A program made the translations under genes and the position numbers. A stretch of DNA of 64,000 nt from Polytrichum commune (taxonomy: Eukaryota; Streptophyta; Polytrichopsida; Polytrichales; Polytrichaceae): the NCBI GenBank assembly GCA_950295325.1, contig OX485803.1:32860001-32924000 (forward strand), written 5' to 3'. Below are positions 1-12,301 of the stretch, one piece after another; within the stretch, counting starts at the first letter, position 1; the number at the start of each line of letters is the position of its first letter. Below the pieces are notes generated by a model. It ran no database searches, was not told where the DNA came from, and worked only from the letters and a program-made list of their open reading frames with translations.

Positions 1-182
1 TGTTGCAATCGCATGGGTTGATGTGTTGTTTTGCAATGGACATTGCTTGTTCTTTTGGTTTAGTATATTATGTCCACTTCCACTTTTTTGATACACAACC
101 AATTTGCTCCTAGTGTTGTCTGCTTAGATGGTTTTTGGCGATTTGTGGGTTTTCTTGCATCATCTAGGACTAACAATCTGGG

Positions 183-3100
183 GTGTTGGGGTGGTTGTGC
201 ACACTTATGAGCATGGATGGCACTAGCGTCTCTCCTTATGCGGGAACAAGTTCTTGTTCGCAAAGGAGGAAAAAGGTGTGCACTGAAGCAATGCGGGCAA
301 GCACGTTTAGCGCAAAGGTGGAGAGAGGCCGGGTGAAGCTTCAACATGGACAGAATACCCTGTTGTACTATGCATCGTCCCGCAACCAAAGCAATGCCAA
401 GCTACTGGAGATTGTCTGCAATAGCATGCCACTCCTGAGCTCTGCACTGGGTTATGATGCGAGTAACGAGCCTGCATCGGCATTCACGCCGCTTGTGGTT
501 GCGAAGCCTTTGGGTGACTCTACCACTGTTGCGGGAACTCTGGCATCGTCCTCAAATGCTCGCCATGAAGGACATGCATGCTTCACTATCAACTCTAGCA
601 CTTCAGAGGACGGAGGTGCAGTGACAACCAACAATCTCCAAGAGGTTAGTGTCCCCGTCTCTGATGAGGATTATGATGAAGATGTTGAGAGTCTAGCCCC
701 TAAGAAGAACCTGAGGAAAACCTATGATCTTACTCGAAAGTTTCAGTTGGAGTGGGAGTGTAAACTTCCATGGGCATAGGGTATTCTAACCAACAATGGT
801 AGGTTGCACATGGTGAAGTGCACAATGTGCTCTATCATGGAGAGGACAGAGAGGTTGATGCAACCCAAGTGGGATACTTTGAAGAAACATGAGGGTAGGC
901 GTAAGGCCACTAGAAACATGCTGGCCTATAATGTGAAAAAATGAGAGTGGTATATGGCTACGAATTCAAAGCACAAGAAGAATGTGGCTTTGTTCAATGC
1001 GAGGGCTCTTGATACTGTGCTGCAACAGTTGAATCAATCCAATAGGTTAGAAAGGGAGAAGAAAAAAATCCAGTTCGCAACCTTGTTCCAAATTTTGGCT
1101 GATGGTCGTCCTATGTTGGAGTATGAGAGTAGGGCAACTTTGTATGAGTTTATGAATGTGCCAAATTCCTTAGGACGCATTAATCATACAACTCTAGTTG
1201 GATTATGGTTGTGTTTATGTATTCTTAAGTGAGGACTGCCATTTCGAGACTCATGGCCACTGCTGACTATGTGGCACTCACACGTGACGAAGTTAACACC
1301 AATGACAATGGGTCATGGATCCATGCCTATGTGGTCCAAAATCGGAGTCGTGTTCCTTTTCTTATCTCACTTGAGAAGCTTGTAGAAGGATCTGGCTCAA
1401 ACAACCTAACCCAGGTGATCATAGATGCCTTGAGGGGTGCTGCCAAAATGGACAGGCTTGCCTTGGCCAAAACCTTGTTGTGCTTCAGTGCATATTGTGA
1501 TAGCACTTTCCAGGGTCCAAAAACTGGGGTCACATTGCAGATTCAAGGTAAATACTCTCCATTTGCACTTGGTGTTGTATGGCCCATCGCTGCAACCCGG
1601 CCTTCAAAACCTTGTTTCAACTTGATATCATGAGCCGTATTGAGGGTTTGTTGAAGCGCTCTCACACTTACTTCAAGCATTTGCCGAAGAGGCATCTTGA
1701 ATTCGTTAAACTTGCCGAATTGATGGAAACAAAGGGGTTGAAACTCTTGAAAAACGTGAAGACCAAATGGGTCTCTTTAATTGAACCTTTGAGACGTATA
1801 ATACAAGAGTACATGGTTTTCTTAGCAAAGATGAAGGTGGACAACAATTCCAAGGAGAGATCCGTGTAGGGTACTTGCTTGCCCCCTTTTGGTTTTTTTT
1901 GCAATTTGGGTCATGTTTCTTGGTTCACTTATCATTGCCATCCTTGTATTATTTGTTGATTTGTTGTGCTAGTCTATTGTGTTCATATGTTGTGCTAATT
2001 TGTTGTGCTATTTGCTGATATGTGTGCAGGTTGTTTTCGATTTGTTGTGTGATCCAACGTGCCTCCTAGGGATGGCAACCTTGGTTTCCTTCATTGAGTC
2101 CTTGGATTCCCTAATCACTTTCTCCCAGAAACGCGATGTTATCATCTATGACTTCATAGGTGCAGTGAAGGTGTGCAAGGGGTAGTTGTATAGTATGTAC
2201 AATTGCCACTCACATGCTTTTATGACTGATGAATTCTTTGTTTTCAAGAGCATCATCAAAGGCACCCACGACCACATTCACACCCGTTGGGTGCTGAATG
2301 ATCCAGAGGTACCCAACCATATTTGATTTGAATTCTGATGCAGAGCACCTAGCATTTGTTGTTAATGGCAACAACATGTATACCAAACGTAGGCACGAGG
2401 AGACGGGTAGAATGGAGCCCATCACTCTTGAGGCATTTGCGGCAATTGTGAAGGATGAGAAAAACCAATGCTCAGGTATCCTCGCCCTATCCCGCTCAAT
2501 CCTTTTGGTTGTTGGCATGTACATGTTACTTCCTTGTTTTATCCTAACTTGGTTGATATGTTGTTGTGGCAAGGGTTGCCGCCCAACTTATACAAGAGCT
2601 CCAACATCGTTTTCCTAAGCACGTAGTTTTGGATGCGCTTGGCATCATCTATCCACAGTATTGGTTGCAACCACATGCATAAATCACCTTTTCAAAGCAC
2701 CTAGACACTCTGAAGAATTGGTATTGCAATGTCAGAGTGATTGGGACTAGGATTGATAAAGAGGTTATTCTTGGCCTCCTTGATCGATGGTGGTTGGATT
2801 CTCAGCAAGGCTACTTCAAGATTGCGATGAAGAGTAATGCCCCTACCGCCATGGAACCTCCTTATGACATCAACCCTGTCACTCGAATATGGCCCACCAT
2901 ATGTGCTTCTAGGGCGCTTTCACATGGGTTCCCAAAGTATTTGAAGCTCACATAAATAACGCCGGTCGACATAATCGGAAGTGTGGAAGATGAACATGTA
3001 TTCTCTTCTGTGTCTTTCTTGAAGACCAAGCTCCACAACTCTCTTGAAGTAGGTGTAGTGGTTGGCATGTATAGCCAAAACATGTATATCCTGCATGATT

Positions 3101-3189
3101 TCCCTTATGATGCAGTCTTTGATAGCTGGACAAATGTTGCACCAATCAATGGCCGCTATGGCCTTACTGCGCAAAATGCTAAAAAATGA
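183..3189 (+). pseudogene. Degenerate hAT-family transposase with introns
   Basis: A transposase reading frame can be followed in pieces. An N-terminal part (183-779) runs past an in-frame stop at 777-779 into a C-x2-C...H zinc-finger-like stretch (about 825-890, residues KCTMCS then KKHEGRRK). It continues at 954-1232, 1229-1633 and 1579-1869 (residues HRCNPAFKTLFQLD and KRHLEFVKLAELMETKG), then 2029-2185, 2298-2480, 2570-2955 and 2983-3189. The last part has SVEDEHVFSSVSFLKTKL, which resembles the hAT C-terminal dimerisation region. Gaps look like introns: 1,865-2,029 ends in TGTGTGCAG, and another starts near 2,475. Stops and frameshifts between most blocks make it non-functional. The family resembles hAT proteins often annotated as zinc finger protein 862-like. 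I could not identify terminal inverted repeats, so the element ends are unknown and the left end may lie outside the window. Confidence 0.75.
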
Positions 3190-5235
3190 GCACATCCTAC
3201 AAGCATAGCATCAGTGGTTCAATTTTCAAGTTTTGGGGCATCTCTAGAAGCCCAATTTGTTTCCATCAATGCCAACTATAATGAACTCAACAGTTAATCC
3301 AGCCACATATTTTGAAGTTCAAACCTCTACACTCTTGCAGAACGTGCATTTATTTTATGCATTGCAACCCTTGTTTGGTGTTTGATGTGCATCTTATGTT
3401 GGAGATGGCAATATGAAGAACTCCATGGGCATCACACTTAGACGTTGTTGTATAGATTTTGTACTCATTTTAGCATCGGAGTGTGTGCTTGTGTGTTGTT
3501 TTGCAAGTATGATCTGGCAAGTAAGAGTTGGTGCCAATTAGTGCTAGGACTGATGGGATATGGCATCATGGCCATGCTCGATGGATGGAATCTCGCGATT
3601 TAGGCCTCATTCCATCCCATTTATTAACACACAACGTATAGCCACCCCATTTTTTAATCATTTTCAGGCTAAAATGGGCCTAATAAGAAGGGTTGACGTA
3701 AACTCTTTGTTGTTGTATAAATTTTGAACTCATTGCAGCATTGGAGTGTATGTTTGTTTGTTGTTTTGCAGGTAGGCAAGACATGAAGATTGAATGTGGC
3801 TACCGCATTGCACTTCAAAATATAGATTTGATGCCATATGACCACATGAAAGAGCAATTACTCGCCATATAACTACTTCAAACAACAATTAGTTGCCATT
3901 TGACTAGGCATGATTTTCAAGAGTAGCCATATTACCTTAGTGCATGACAAATTGTTGCCCACTTTTAACCATATCTCAATAAAGACCATCACCAACATTT
4001 TTCCACATATTGTTTATGTTATTGGCCAAATGTATGAAATTTTGTGAGCATTGTCGCCAAAAAATTTAGCTTCGAACTCAACATAATCGCCAATGTTGAT
4101 AATTTTAATGCTTGAGCTATAACCAAATGATTAGGTTCCCCAAAAAACAAAAAAACAAAAGGTTGCTAATGAGGGGTTGCGGTTGTGGCAAAAGGTGAAT
4201 TCGATGCAGTGTACATTAGAGTTTTGAGTGGTGTAGTGGATGGTATTATGGGAGGAGTTGGTAGTGATGATTAGGATGTCGGGTTTGAGTTGGGCGAGGC
4301 ATTGACATGGTCGTGTTGTACAAATGCAATGATATAGCCATAGGAGTGAGGGGCGGGGGAGGGAACTATCTTATCCCAGATGCTCCTAAGTGGGTTCTAG
4401 CATTCATTAATAAGGTGTCACCATAAGATGCACTGAGAGATGAGGAGTTCATGAATGTATCAGACTATTTTATTGTGTGTGCTTGTACTTACATTTCTGA
4501 ACTATGTATATACTCTTATAACTTTGCACTGTAGGTCCTCTTATAACCTCTCAAACCTTGCACTTAAAGTCATAAAGTTGGGATATGTGTACATACACTC
4601 TTATAGCTCTGCATCTCAACCTTGATCCTGAAATTTGACATGACAATCATCCGATCATGCCCTGAAGGAGTAGGAAGACACAGAAAGAATCTCTCCAGTC
4701 CCCTGTATATAGTGAACTTGGCAAGAGCCGCGATATGTTTTTATCAAGGAATTAAACACAAGTCACATGAATCGTTCATCAACGACCTATATATCCGTAT
4801 GATCCTTCTCTTTCATTAGAGTGTACAACCTTCCATAATTGCAGCTGCCAAACTATGGATCAATGGGCCATCTCCTCCTCTTCCAATTCCGCAGGCTGCT
4901 TATATTATGATCCTCAGGGAAATGCGATGTCTGGCTGTTGTTGTTCACCAAAGGATTGCTCAGTTAACTTGTTGATTGTGCACCTTTGCAGTGGCATTCA
5001 CTGCCACTACTGCCCTGTGAGCCCCACACAATATGTCTTGTGTCACTGAATGTTTTGCAATTCAATCATTATGGTAGATTTGCACAGTTGTTCAGTGATA
5101 TATGCTGTGTTTAGTGGGACTCATATGGCCTTATGGTTTTAAGGCAAGTGCTCGGTAACCAGCCCTGATTTCGTCACTTATCTTAATCTGACATTAATAT
5201 CAAAATAATGTGTGGTTAGGACGTACGTGGTTAAG
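3190..5235. other. Non-coding, nothing recognised
   Basis: AT-rich sequence with no open frame that reads like a protein family. The first few hundred bases probably still belong to the 3' flank of the hAT element. Short ORFs at 4,622-4,819 and 4,855-5,049 have no recognisable content. Confidence 0.5.
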
Positions 5236-5830
5236 ATGACCTATGTGATCATTTAAGAAGAAAGAAAATCTTCACTTTAATGTTGAGTAAAAAAGTCATA
5301 TGAACTATGAAAATAATGAGAAAATGGTAACAACCTCAATTTGAATTTGTTAATCATCTATATTGATTGTGTGTTACATATCCAAAGAGAATCGGACTAA
5401 TCATAAAGGTAACCATTCAAGGCCCATCTATTGTCTTAAGGGCATCAGAAGACATCCATGGAGGACTACGAGGAGATCTATGTGATCATTTGAGAAGAAA
5501 GAAAATCCCACTTTTGACATATAAGTCATACGCAATCATCCCATGTTGATGAGAGAACAATACAAATTTATTATTGTCCTAGATTTGCAAATTTGACAAT
5601 TACATAAGACAAGGTTTCAATGACGTAGGTCAATTGCTTAGGACTCACACACTTGTAGTGTCTTCACTTTCATATTGAGTGGAAAAATCATATGAACTTT
5701 GAAAATCATGAGAAAAATTGGCTACAAGCCTCCATTTGGAATCGCTGATCACCTTGTACTAATCACTTTGTTTCATATCTTAGGCGAACTGGGCTAATCA
5801 GAAGAGTAACAATCCAAGACTAGTCCACTA
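5236..5830 (+). repeat. Clustered copies of a dispersed repeat (family R1)
   Basis: Two long copies (about 5,236-5,440 and 5,655-5,825) and one partial copy (about 5,475-5,535) follow each other in the same orientation. Shared landmarks are CTTCACTTT, GTCATATGAACT, a block ATGAGAAAA-TGG, then CATAT(C)-TAGG/AAAG-GA and GTAACCATTCAAG. The same order of landmarks returns near 32,241 and 51,199. No coding potential is evident. It could be an LTR fragment or a non-autonomous element; the ends are not defined. Confidence 0.5.
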
Positions 5831-8800
5831 CTAGTAGACATCCAGGGAGGACTGTGAGCATCATATATGCTCTGCCCTCAGTATAATATATCATTACCTC
5901 ATGAGAGACTCTGTGTCTATAACGATTTGATGCAAGAATACCACACACTTGGTCATGACAACTAAGTCAGACTCAGATTGGTAGCTAGATCTCGACTCCA
6001 GGGGGTCATGAGCAAACTCTGTTATATGTGTAGCATCATGCTAAGGAACACGAATCTAACCCTGAAACTAATGATAAGAATATCAATTAGTGACCCTATT
6101 GTGGGCACTTCCAATTGCGTTGACAAATTTGACCGTTGGATCATATCGACAACTGTCTCATTCAATTAGCAATTATAAATCATAAAGACTGTCATTTCAA
6201 GTTTTAGTATTCGAGTAGAGATGCAAAAGTTATAGGAGATCAGAGAGAATACTCTCTTCTTTTTAATGATCACATAGATCTTCGTCATTGTGTTGATAAT
6301 TGAAATTAGAGCAATGTTTATGTTTTGAGTACATAGTCTAATTTCATTGTGACATGTGTTTTTTTATTGTCCAATCTTCTTAAGTACAAGACATGTCATA
6401 CACCTATCACTCAATTGTAAGTGTTTGGTTGAAAAGTGTGACCACATAAGTCATATATATTTACCTTTGACGAGACTCGCCATGTAAAGCGGTTGTGCAA
6501 GAGTAAAAGAATTAAACATCCTAATGAACGGGTGAAGGTTGAACCAACACAAAATGCACTATAGGGTCATATTGTGTCTTACTGTGCTACATTGATTATG
6601 ATAAATATTGTGGTCAAATGTATAGTGTGACTTACCCTACACAACCTATCGTGTGGCTCATACAATATACACCATCATGCATGAAAATAGTGTGTAATGG
6701 TAGTTACACTTGAATCTTCAATCACTCACTATGTTCTCATCCTTTCACTTCTAAATATGTGTAAGGTATCAATTGAGGGTTGTTAGGAATGCAAATCCAA
6801 AGAGCTTAAACTCCAAGAATCAAGAGAGAAAACATAAAAAATCGACATGAAAAGAAATTGCTCTTGGAATGGTCATTGCCCCAAATAGCTAAGAGTTACA
6901 AGACGGTCTTGGTGTCTATAGGAAGAGCATGAGAAGCTCTACAAGATACATTGTTTGTTTGTGGAATCGAACAACATTTGAAGGATTTGAAACAATTGGA
7001 GATGTTTCTTGAAGACATGTTGTAATGATTAACACTCCCCTTTTTAGACATGTGCTCACTTCAAAAAGAGAAAGCCACCTGTCAAATTGATGGTAATACA
7101 TTTGCACACTTCTTTCAATCTAATAAAAAAATTAATTTATTATGTAGGCCTTTGAGGTTCAACATCAGAGTGCACCCACAATACCCTCCCTGCTATTTTT
7201 AGTGTGGAAATGAGCTAAAAATGGTGACCCACATTACATATATTATAGGTGAGGGCCATGCAATTCCAGTAGTGATGACATTGTCTTTTGGAAGAAGATG
7301 TTCTATGTATTAAGTATTAGGTATTCAATAGCTCTGTCAGACTCTCAAAACTGCCTTGCAACAACAAATGCCTAGATTTATCATTGCTCTTTTACGTAAG
7401 TACTCAAAGAGGTAGGTACTAGGCACAGTAGCTTTTCTGCCGGAATCCACACAATTGACCTACTCTTGGGTTGGTGGAGTGGTTAATCATTTTGAAAGTG
7501 GTCCTAGAGTTGATAACATTGAGCAGTAACTTAGTCAGTACTGAAGTGCATGGACCTTGCCCGTCATTTCATGGTTGCAAATATGAATGAAGTCCACATC
7601 TCCTGCACTATTGTGATGAATTCAACCTGTCATCGAATGCCTCTGAAGAACTTGCTGCCTAGTCATAAAAGCATTTCATGATTTTGATGTGAAGAATAAT
7701 TACTTCGGCCTACTGCACCCAACCTCAAGAATGCGTGTTGTGCTCATTGTATATGCTATATGTCCAAGCTAAGGGGGGCATGTTCTGTTGTCATTGAGAA
7801 TCTGCCCATTAATTTGAAGAGTCATATCCAACACAAAGTTTATGAGTTTCAAGTATCAACACACTTGCTGTGATGATTAAGGCTGCATGATGACTGTGTT
7901 GACTAGATTGCTTGGCCCAGAATTCGCATTGAGAGTCGAGACCACTGCCATTATCTGGTAATTGCGTGTCCGAGGTTTGTAGATTCTAAGAGAATTCTCA
8001 AACAATTAGACATGATTGAGTTCGTAATAATATTCTCACAGTTTATATAGATGTGCATGAAATCATTTATTGACTTAGACTCTTCCAAAAGTCTTGCTAA
8101 GGCACTGCAGAATCTGACAAATCCTTGCGTAGGTGACAGTCATTTCCAACCCTCCACTTTCACCAGTTGTTTGCAAACTGTAACCTCACAAGATTAAGTG
8201 TTGAATTGAATTATACTACATCAATAAGACCAGTAGATCCAATAATGGATAGCCAGGCTACAGTCGTTGGTAGGAGCTCATAATTGGATTCAATTATGAG
8301 TTGCTCACAAATCATAAGATACCAAGCTCTAGTGCAGAGGTCCCTGTGCAGATTACCTATATAGATAGGCGTTAGTTTCATGGAACCTAAAAATCTCTGA
8401 TAGATTGACATTTGGTTTTCTGCATCCTTTCAACATCAACTGTACATAGATCCAAAACACCTCTCATGTCCTCTATATTAAGCACAAATCGAAGCTTCCT
8501 TATATAAATATATGTATGAAATTTTCTAACGATTATGGTATGTATATTTGCAACCCACAAGAATTTAGAATTTACAGAATGATCAAATTTTAGAGTGTCA
8601 TATTGTTGGAAACATGCCACTAGATTACAGAATCAGATTGAACACACAAATCGTTACCTTATTTGACATCCTTTGATCTTGGTTTTATTTTATTATTGGT
8701 TGTGTCCAATACAGTGACTTGAAGTTTTACCTTCAAATTTTCCTCACAAACATTGACAACAAAGTGGGCCAAGTTTGACGTCTCACAATAAATTATAGGA

Positions 8801-9702
8801 ACCTGGCATTGATTGCCGTGTTGTCCTCCTCATCAGGTTTGTTACCGCATATTGTGCTGCACATGCACTTATCCAAACAAACCAAGACACATAGGTTAGA
8901 GAGACTTTTATGCGGCTCAGTAATCTGCTCCTGAAGTTTAGCAACTGATTGCCACCAATTATGGGCCACCTGTTTGGCTCCTAGTGAAAAGCCCTGATTG
9001 CAGGAGGCCAAACTATACAAATCACATGGCTCATGTTAATGAACAAAAGAGTAGTCACGACTATGACCCTGAGAGATTCCTGTGTTTATTACTAGGAATG
9101 TACAAAAGCAGAGGCATGCCCCATTGCCTGGTTAATCAAAGGGATTCGAATTTCTCATCACTGAGCATGGAGGATCCCTAAGTAACTGTAAAGAAAAACA
9201 AGTACCTAGTAGCTCATGTGCTGAAGAGCACGCACAACATACCGGAAACAATTGGGGTCTTGCACAAAGGCATCACCAATACCCTGGCGTGGTTAGAGGC
9301 TGACTGCTTGTTTGGATAAAAATCTCTTCGGAATATCCTGTCCCTTCCAGTGTGTAAAAATTCAACAAAGCTTCACTTTCAAGTCGACAAATCAAAATAC
9401 AATGCCTGCTACTCAGTTACGGAACAACCCACATCCGCTAAATTTGCTTGTATGTAAACCGATTCTTCAGGCTCTGAAGATAGGTATCTGGAGTGGGCAG
9501 CATGACACTCCGTGAAGCACCCAACCTAGGACCATCCAGGTATAGAATGTTTTGGAATGAAGTGTTCCAGAATATTAAAGAGGCTTCTCATACAGACAAG
9601 TCGCGAAACCATCTTCCACAACTTGGAAGGAAAAACTGCTTCAAGTACTTAACGAGAGATCGGTCATAGACCAGCTAGAGAGGCCGAGTCATCCAAGGCC
9701 TC
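5831..9702. other. Non-coding, nothing recognised
   Basis: AT-rich intergenic DNA. The only structure I noticed is a stretch near 6,250-6,290 that is an inverted match to the partial repeat near 5,475 (both contain GATCTATGTGATCA or its complement). No ORF here reads like a known protein. Confidence 0.45.
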
Positions 9703-10290
9703 GCACTAAAAGGACGCAACAAAAATTCAAAGTAGGCAGAAGATAAAAACTCAGCACAAGGAGTGAACCTTTGAAACCTACACTGGGGTACATTGTCATG
9801 AAGGATCCATCAAATTAGCATGCTTCATAAGAAGAATCAACACAACCAAGGCAGAAATGTATGTGAGAATCAATTGGAACAGGTGCAATTCCACAATGAC
9901 CAGGGTTGCGCAAAGGGCCCAACTGTACATACTATAACAACCCGGAACATATATAGAGAAAGCACAAAACCATCAGGTACAAAGCCTCGCACAAGAAGGA
10001 TATAACAAAAACTTCTGGGCATGCAACCCGAGTAAGCAGAACACAAACTCTTCACAAGGAGTAACTTGAATCTATATAACCTACACTTAGATACATTGTC
10101 ATACGAAATCCATCCAATTGACACGCTTCGTGAGAAGCAGCAACAGAAGCAAAAAGTGTGCGTGAGAAACAATAGAATCCTGTGCAATTCCCCAATAGCC
10201 AGGGTTGAGCAAGGGTTCCTTCATATTCAAATTTAGATACTATACAAGAGGATGTAACCTGGGAAAGCAGTACCAGAAAGGTGATGACAA
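9703..10290. repeat. Diverged tandem duplication, unit about 290 bp
   Basis: Two units lie head to tail at about 9,703-9,925 and 9,990-10,215, with a third partial start at about 10,247. Landmarks recur in order: AGGA-GCAACAAAAA / AGGA-ATAACAAAAA, CACAAGGAGT, CCTACACT, ACATTGTCAT, GAATC/GCAGCAACA, and CCAGGGTTG-GCAA. The array sits 370 bp beyond the stop codon of the glutaredoxin-like gene, so it may fall in or just past the 3' untranslated region. No convincing coding frame crosses it. Confidence 0.6.
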
Positions 10291-10654
10291 CCCTAATCTC
10301 ACCACCAACCCTGAGTCGGCTATCTTGCCCAAGTCTCGACGATCACCTGCCACTCGATGATCACATCACAGGTGGCCCAATCCCCACAACAACGCGATTC
10401 AATGGGGTTCATTCATCCCCTAAGAACCGTATATCCCTAAAGTCGTCTACCAAAACTGTCAATTGCTACAAACTGGGTTACACAGTATTGTGTATATACA
10501 AACTCTTTCCGAAGCTCACAAACATGGGCTTGGTGGACCGACTCCCGTGTGCATGACCCGTCACTGGCCACCACCTTGCATTGCATCAATGGCACGCTTT
10601 CCAATGACACATACATCCTTTATGTCCGTATCCCCCAAATCTTGAGGAATCCTA
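10291..10654 (-). other. Probable 3' untranslated region of the glutaredoxin-like gene
   Basis: This stretch follows the stop codon of the minus-strand gene. It has moderate GC and no better coding reading than short overlapping ORFs. I see no clear AATAAA signal on the minus strand here, so the polyadenylation site is not placed. Confidence 0.35.
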
Positions 10655-12301
10655 TCAGAAGCAGACCGGACACCTGATCAAGCCATTCTCATTGCAATCC
10701 GGGCACCTTGCCACCTCGTTACCTTCCAAGATCACCTTGCAGCTTCCACTGCACTCGGGACACGGCACGAACCGCACTCCACCACAACCATCACAAGCTT
10801 TCCTAAAATTCACCACAGGCAAGTCCTGCAGGAGATCACCTAATTTGCCATCTTCGTGGAGCTTCCGCACTTCGTCACATCCACCAATGTACCGACCTCG
10901 GATGAAAACCCTTGGGACCGGAACAGGCCCACCACCCGTAAGGTGCTTAAGCTCCTGTCGAAACTCGGCATGCATAGAAACATCACGCTCATCCACCCAC
11001 ACCGCGAAGCTTTGCAAAATCATCTTCAAGCTATGACAATCCTCGAATGTTTTGCGAATGCCTCGCAAACTTGTCAAGTAAAGTACCACACGGTCTTCAC
11101 CACCAGGTGGGCACTTTTCTTCGTATTCATCCAACGGATCCCTAACCCACTTCCCCTCAAACTGCTCGATAGGGTCAGATGGTGCCACCTTTGCGAATGA
11201 CATCTTGCGGGGACCGTACGTTCCAGATTGCGAGTCTGCGACTGTCAACTTATCATCAAATGTGGGCGTCTTCTTCCCCCCACGAGCCCATTGCATTGGA
11301 CTGTCATCGTCTACTGTGCTAGCCGAAGTCGAAGCCTCCCCATCGCTGCTCCGAATGTGACACCAATCTTCATCAGAAGAGGTTCTTTCATCGGTGCCGA
11401 CATCTGCAAACGTTGCCAAGATATACGGGTCGAATAAATTGCTATCCACCGCCTCGTCCAGTGACCCATCTGAGATCGTGGGAAAAACTGTTTCTGAGTG
11501 GTGATGCTGCTGCTGGTGGGTTGATTTGTTGACCGGGAATCCCATCACCTGTCCAGTGGGCAAACCACTACTATTAAGCGGACCGCTACCCGAGTACGAA
11601 AGATCGAAGCTTCGGTTGGAGAGCAATGTCGATGTTGCTTCCATCGTCAATTGAATATCTGGCACTATTCCTGCCTTGTTCAGCACTCTCAACCCATCGA
11701 CAGCGGAGAGAGAGCGTGACCTAGGTAGAGTTCTCACTTTCGGTGTTGAGGTTACCTTCTGCAGAACCTCAGCCGCGGTGTCTTGTGTGGTTATGGTGGT
11801 AGTTGTCAATGGAGAAGCTCGAGGTGTAAAGTCGTCAAGGCCTTCCATCAGTTCCCATGTGTTGATCGTCTCGGTTTCTGTCTGTTCGGGGGATGAGTCC
11901 TTGTCTTGGGTCAGAGGTTTCTTATCCTCTTCGAGTTGGTTACGTAGCTGCTCGAGCTTAAACCTCGAGCATCCCATAGCCATGTCGGTCCAAGTTTTTG
12001 GTTGCTTGTCCCTCGCAGGCATGGAGTCTGACTTACGCATCTTGGTGTATCCCTGGCCGTCACCACCGCCACCGATCACTGACACCAAGTGCTCATTGAC
12101 CTCTTTCGATTCCAAAAGTTTCATTATCCCATAAGTGCTCGATGTGAGCGCCACCACGTGGTAGTCGTAATGCATATCATTCTGCTGCTTGGAGGCTGAT
12201 CGCAGCGGTGTGAAGGAGCTGCTCTTCCCTAACCTTCTTCTGCTCCCGAACCTCTCCCTGTCCCTATCTATGGCAATGTTTCTGGACGCCGTGCACCCCA
12301 T
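10655..12301 (-). CDS. Glutaredoxin-like protein with C-terminal four-CxxC zinc module
   Basis: A 548-residue uninterrupted frame. It starts MGCTASRN; Gly2 and Cys3 are a classic signal for N-myristoylation and palmitoylation, so plasma-membrane anchoring is likely. Conserved blocks follow: HVVALTSSTYG (about 48-58), a KTWTDMAMGCSRFKLEQLR block (about 102-120) and INTWELMEGL (146-155). A long Ser/Thr-rich linker follows. The glutaredoxin fold begins near residue 403 (VVLYLTSLRGIRKTFEDC) and runs through VPVPRVFIRGRYIGG to about 493. The usual CPYC/CGFS active site is absent; the equivalent position carries TSLRGIRKTFEDC, as in other members of this plant family. A DnaJ-like cysteine module ends the protein, with CxxC pairs at 503-506, 514-517, 533-536 and 544-547. 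The family resembles Arabidopsis At5g39865/At3g57070-type proteins. A redox enzyme activity is doubtful without the active-site cysteine; a zinc- or iron-sulphur-binding adaptor role is my inference. The start is fixed by the MGC motif. GC content is well above the flanks. Confidence 0.93.
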   Translation of the reverse strand: MGCTASRNIAIDRDRERFGSRRRLGKSSSFTPLRSASKQQNDMHYDYHVVALTSSTYGIMKLLESKEVNEHLVSVIGGGGDGQGYTKMRKSDSMPARDKQPKTWTDMAMGCSRFKLEQLRNQLEEDKKPLTQDKDSSPEQTETETINTWELMEGLDDFTPRASPLTTTTITTQDTAAEVLQKVTSTPKVRTLPRSRSLSAVDGLRVLNKAGIVPDIQLTMEATSTLLSNRSFDLSYSGSGPLNSSGLPTGQVMGFPVNKSTHQQQHHHSETVFPTISDGSLDEAVDSNLFDPYILATFADVGTDERTSSDEDWCHIRSSDGEASTSASTVDDDSPMQWARGGKKTPTFDDKLTVADSQSGTYGPRKMSFAKVAPSDPIEQFEGKWVRDPLDEYEEKCPPGGEDRVVLYLTSLRGIRKTFEDCHSLKMILQSFAVWVDERDVSMHAEFRQELKHLTGGGPVPVPRVFIRGRYIGGCDEVRKLHEDGKLGDLLQDLPVVNFRKACDGCGGVRFVPCPECSGSCKVILEGNEVARCPDCNENGLIRCPVCF

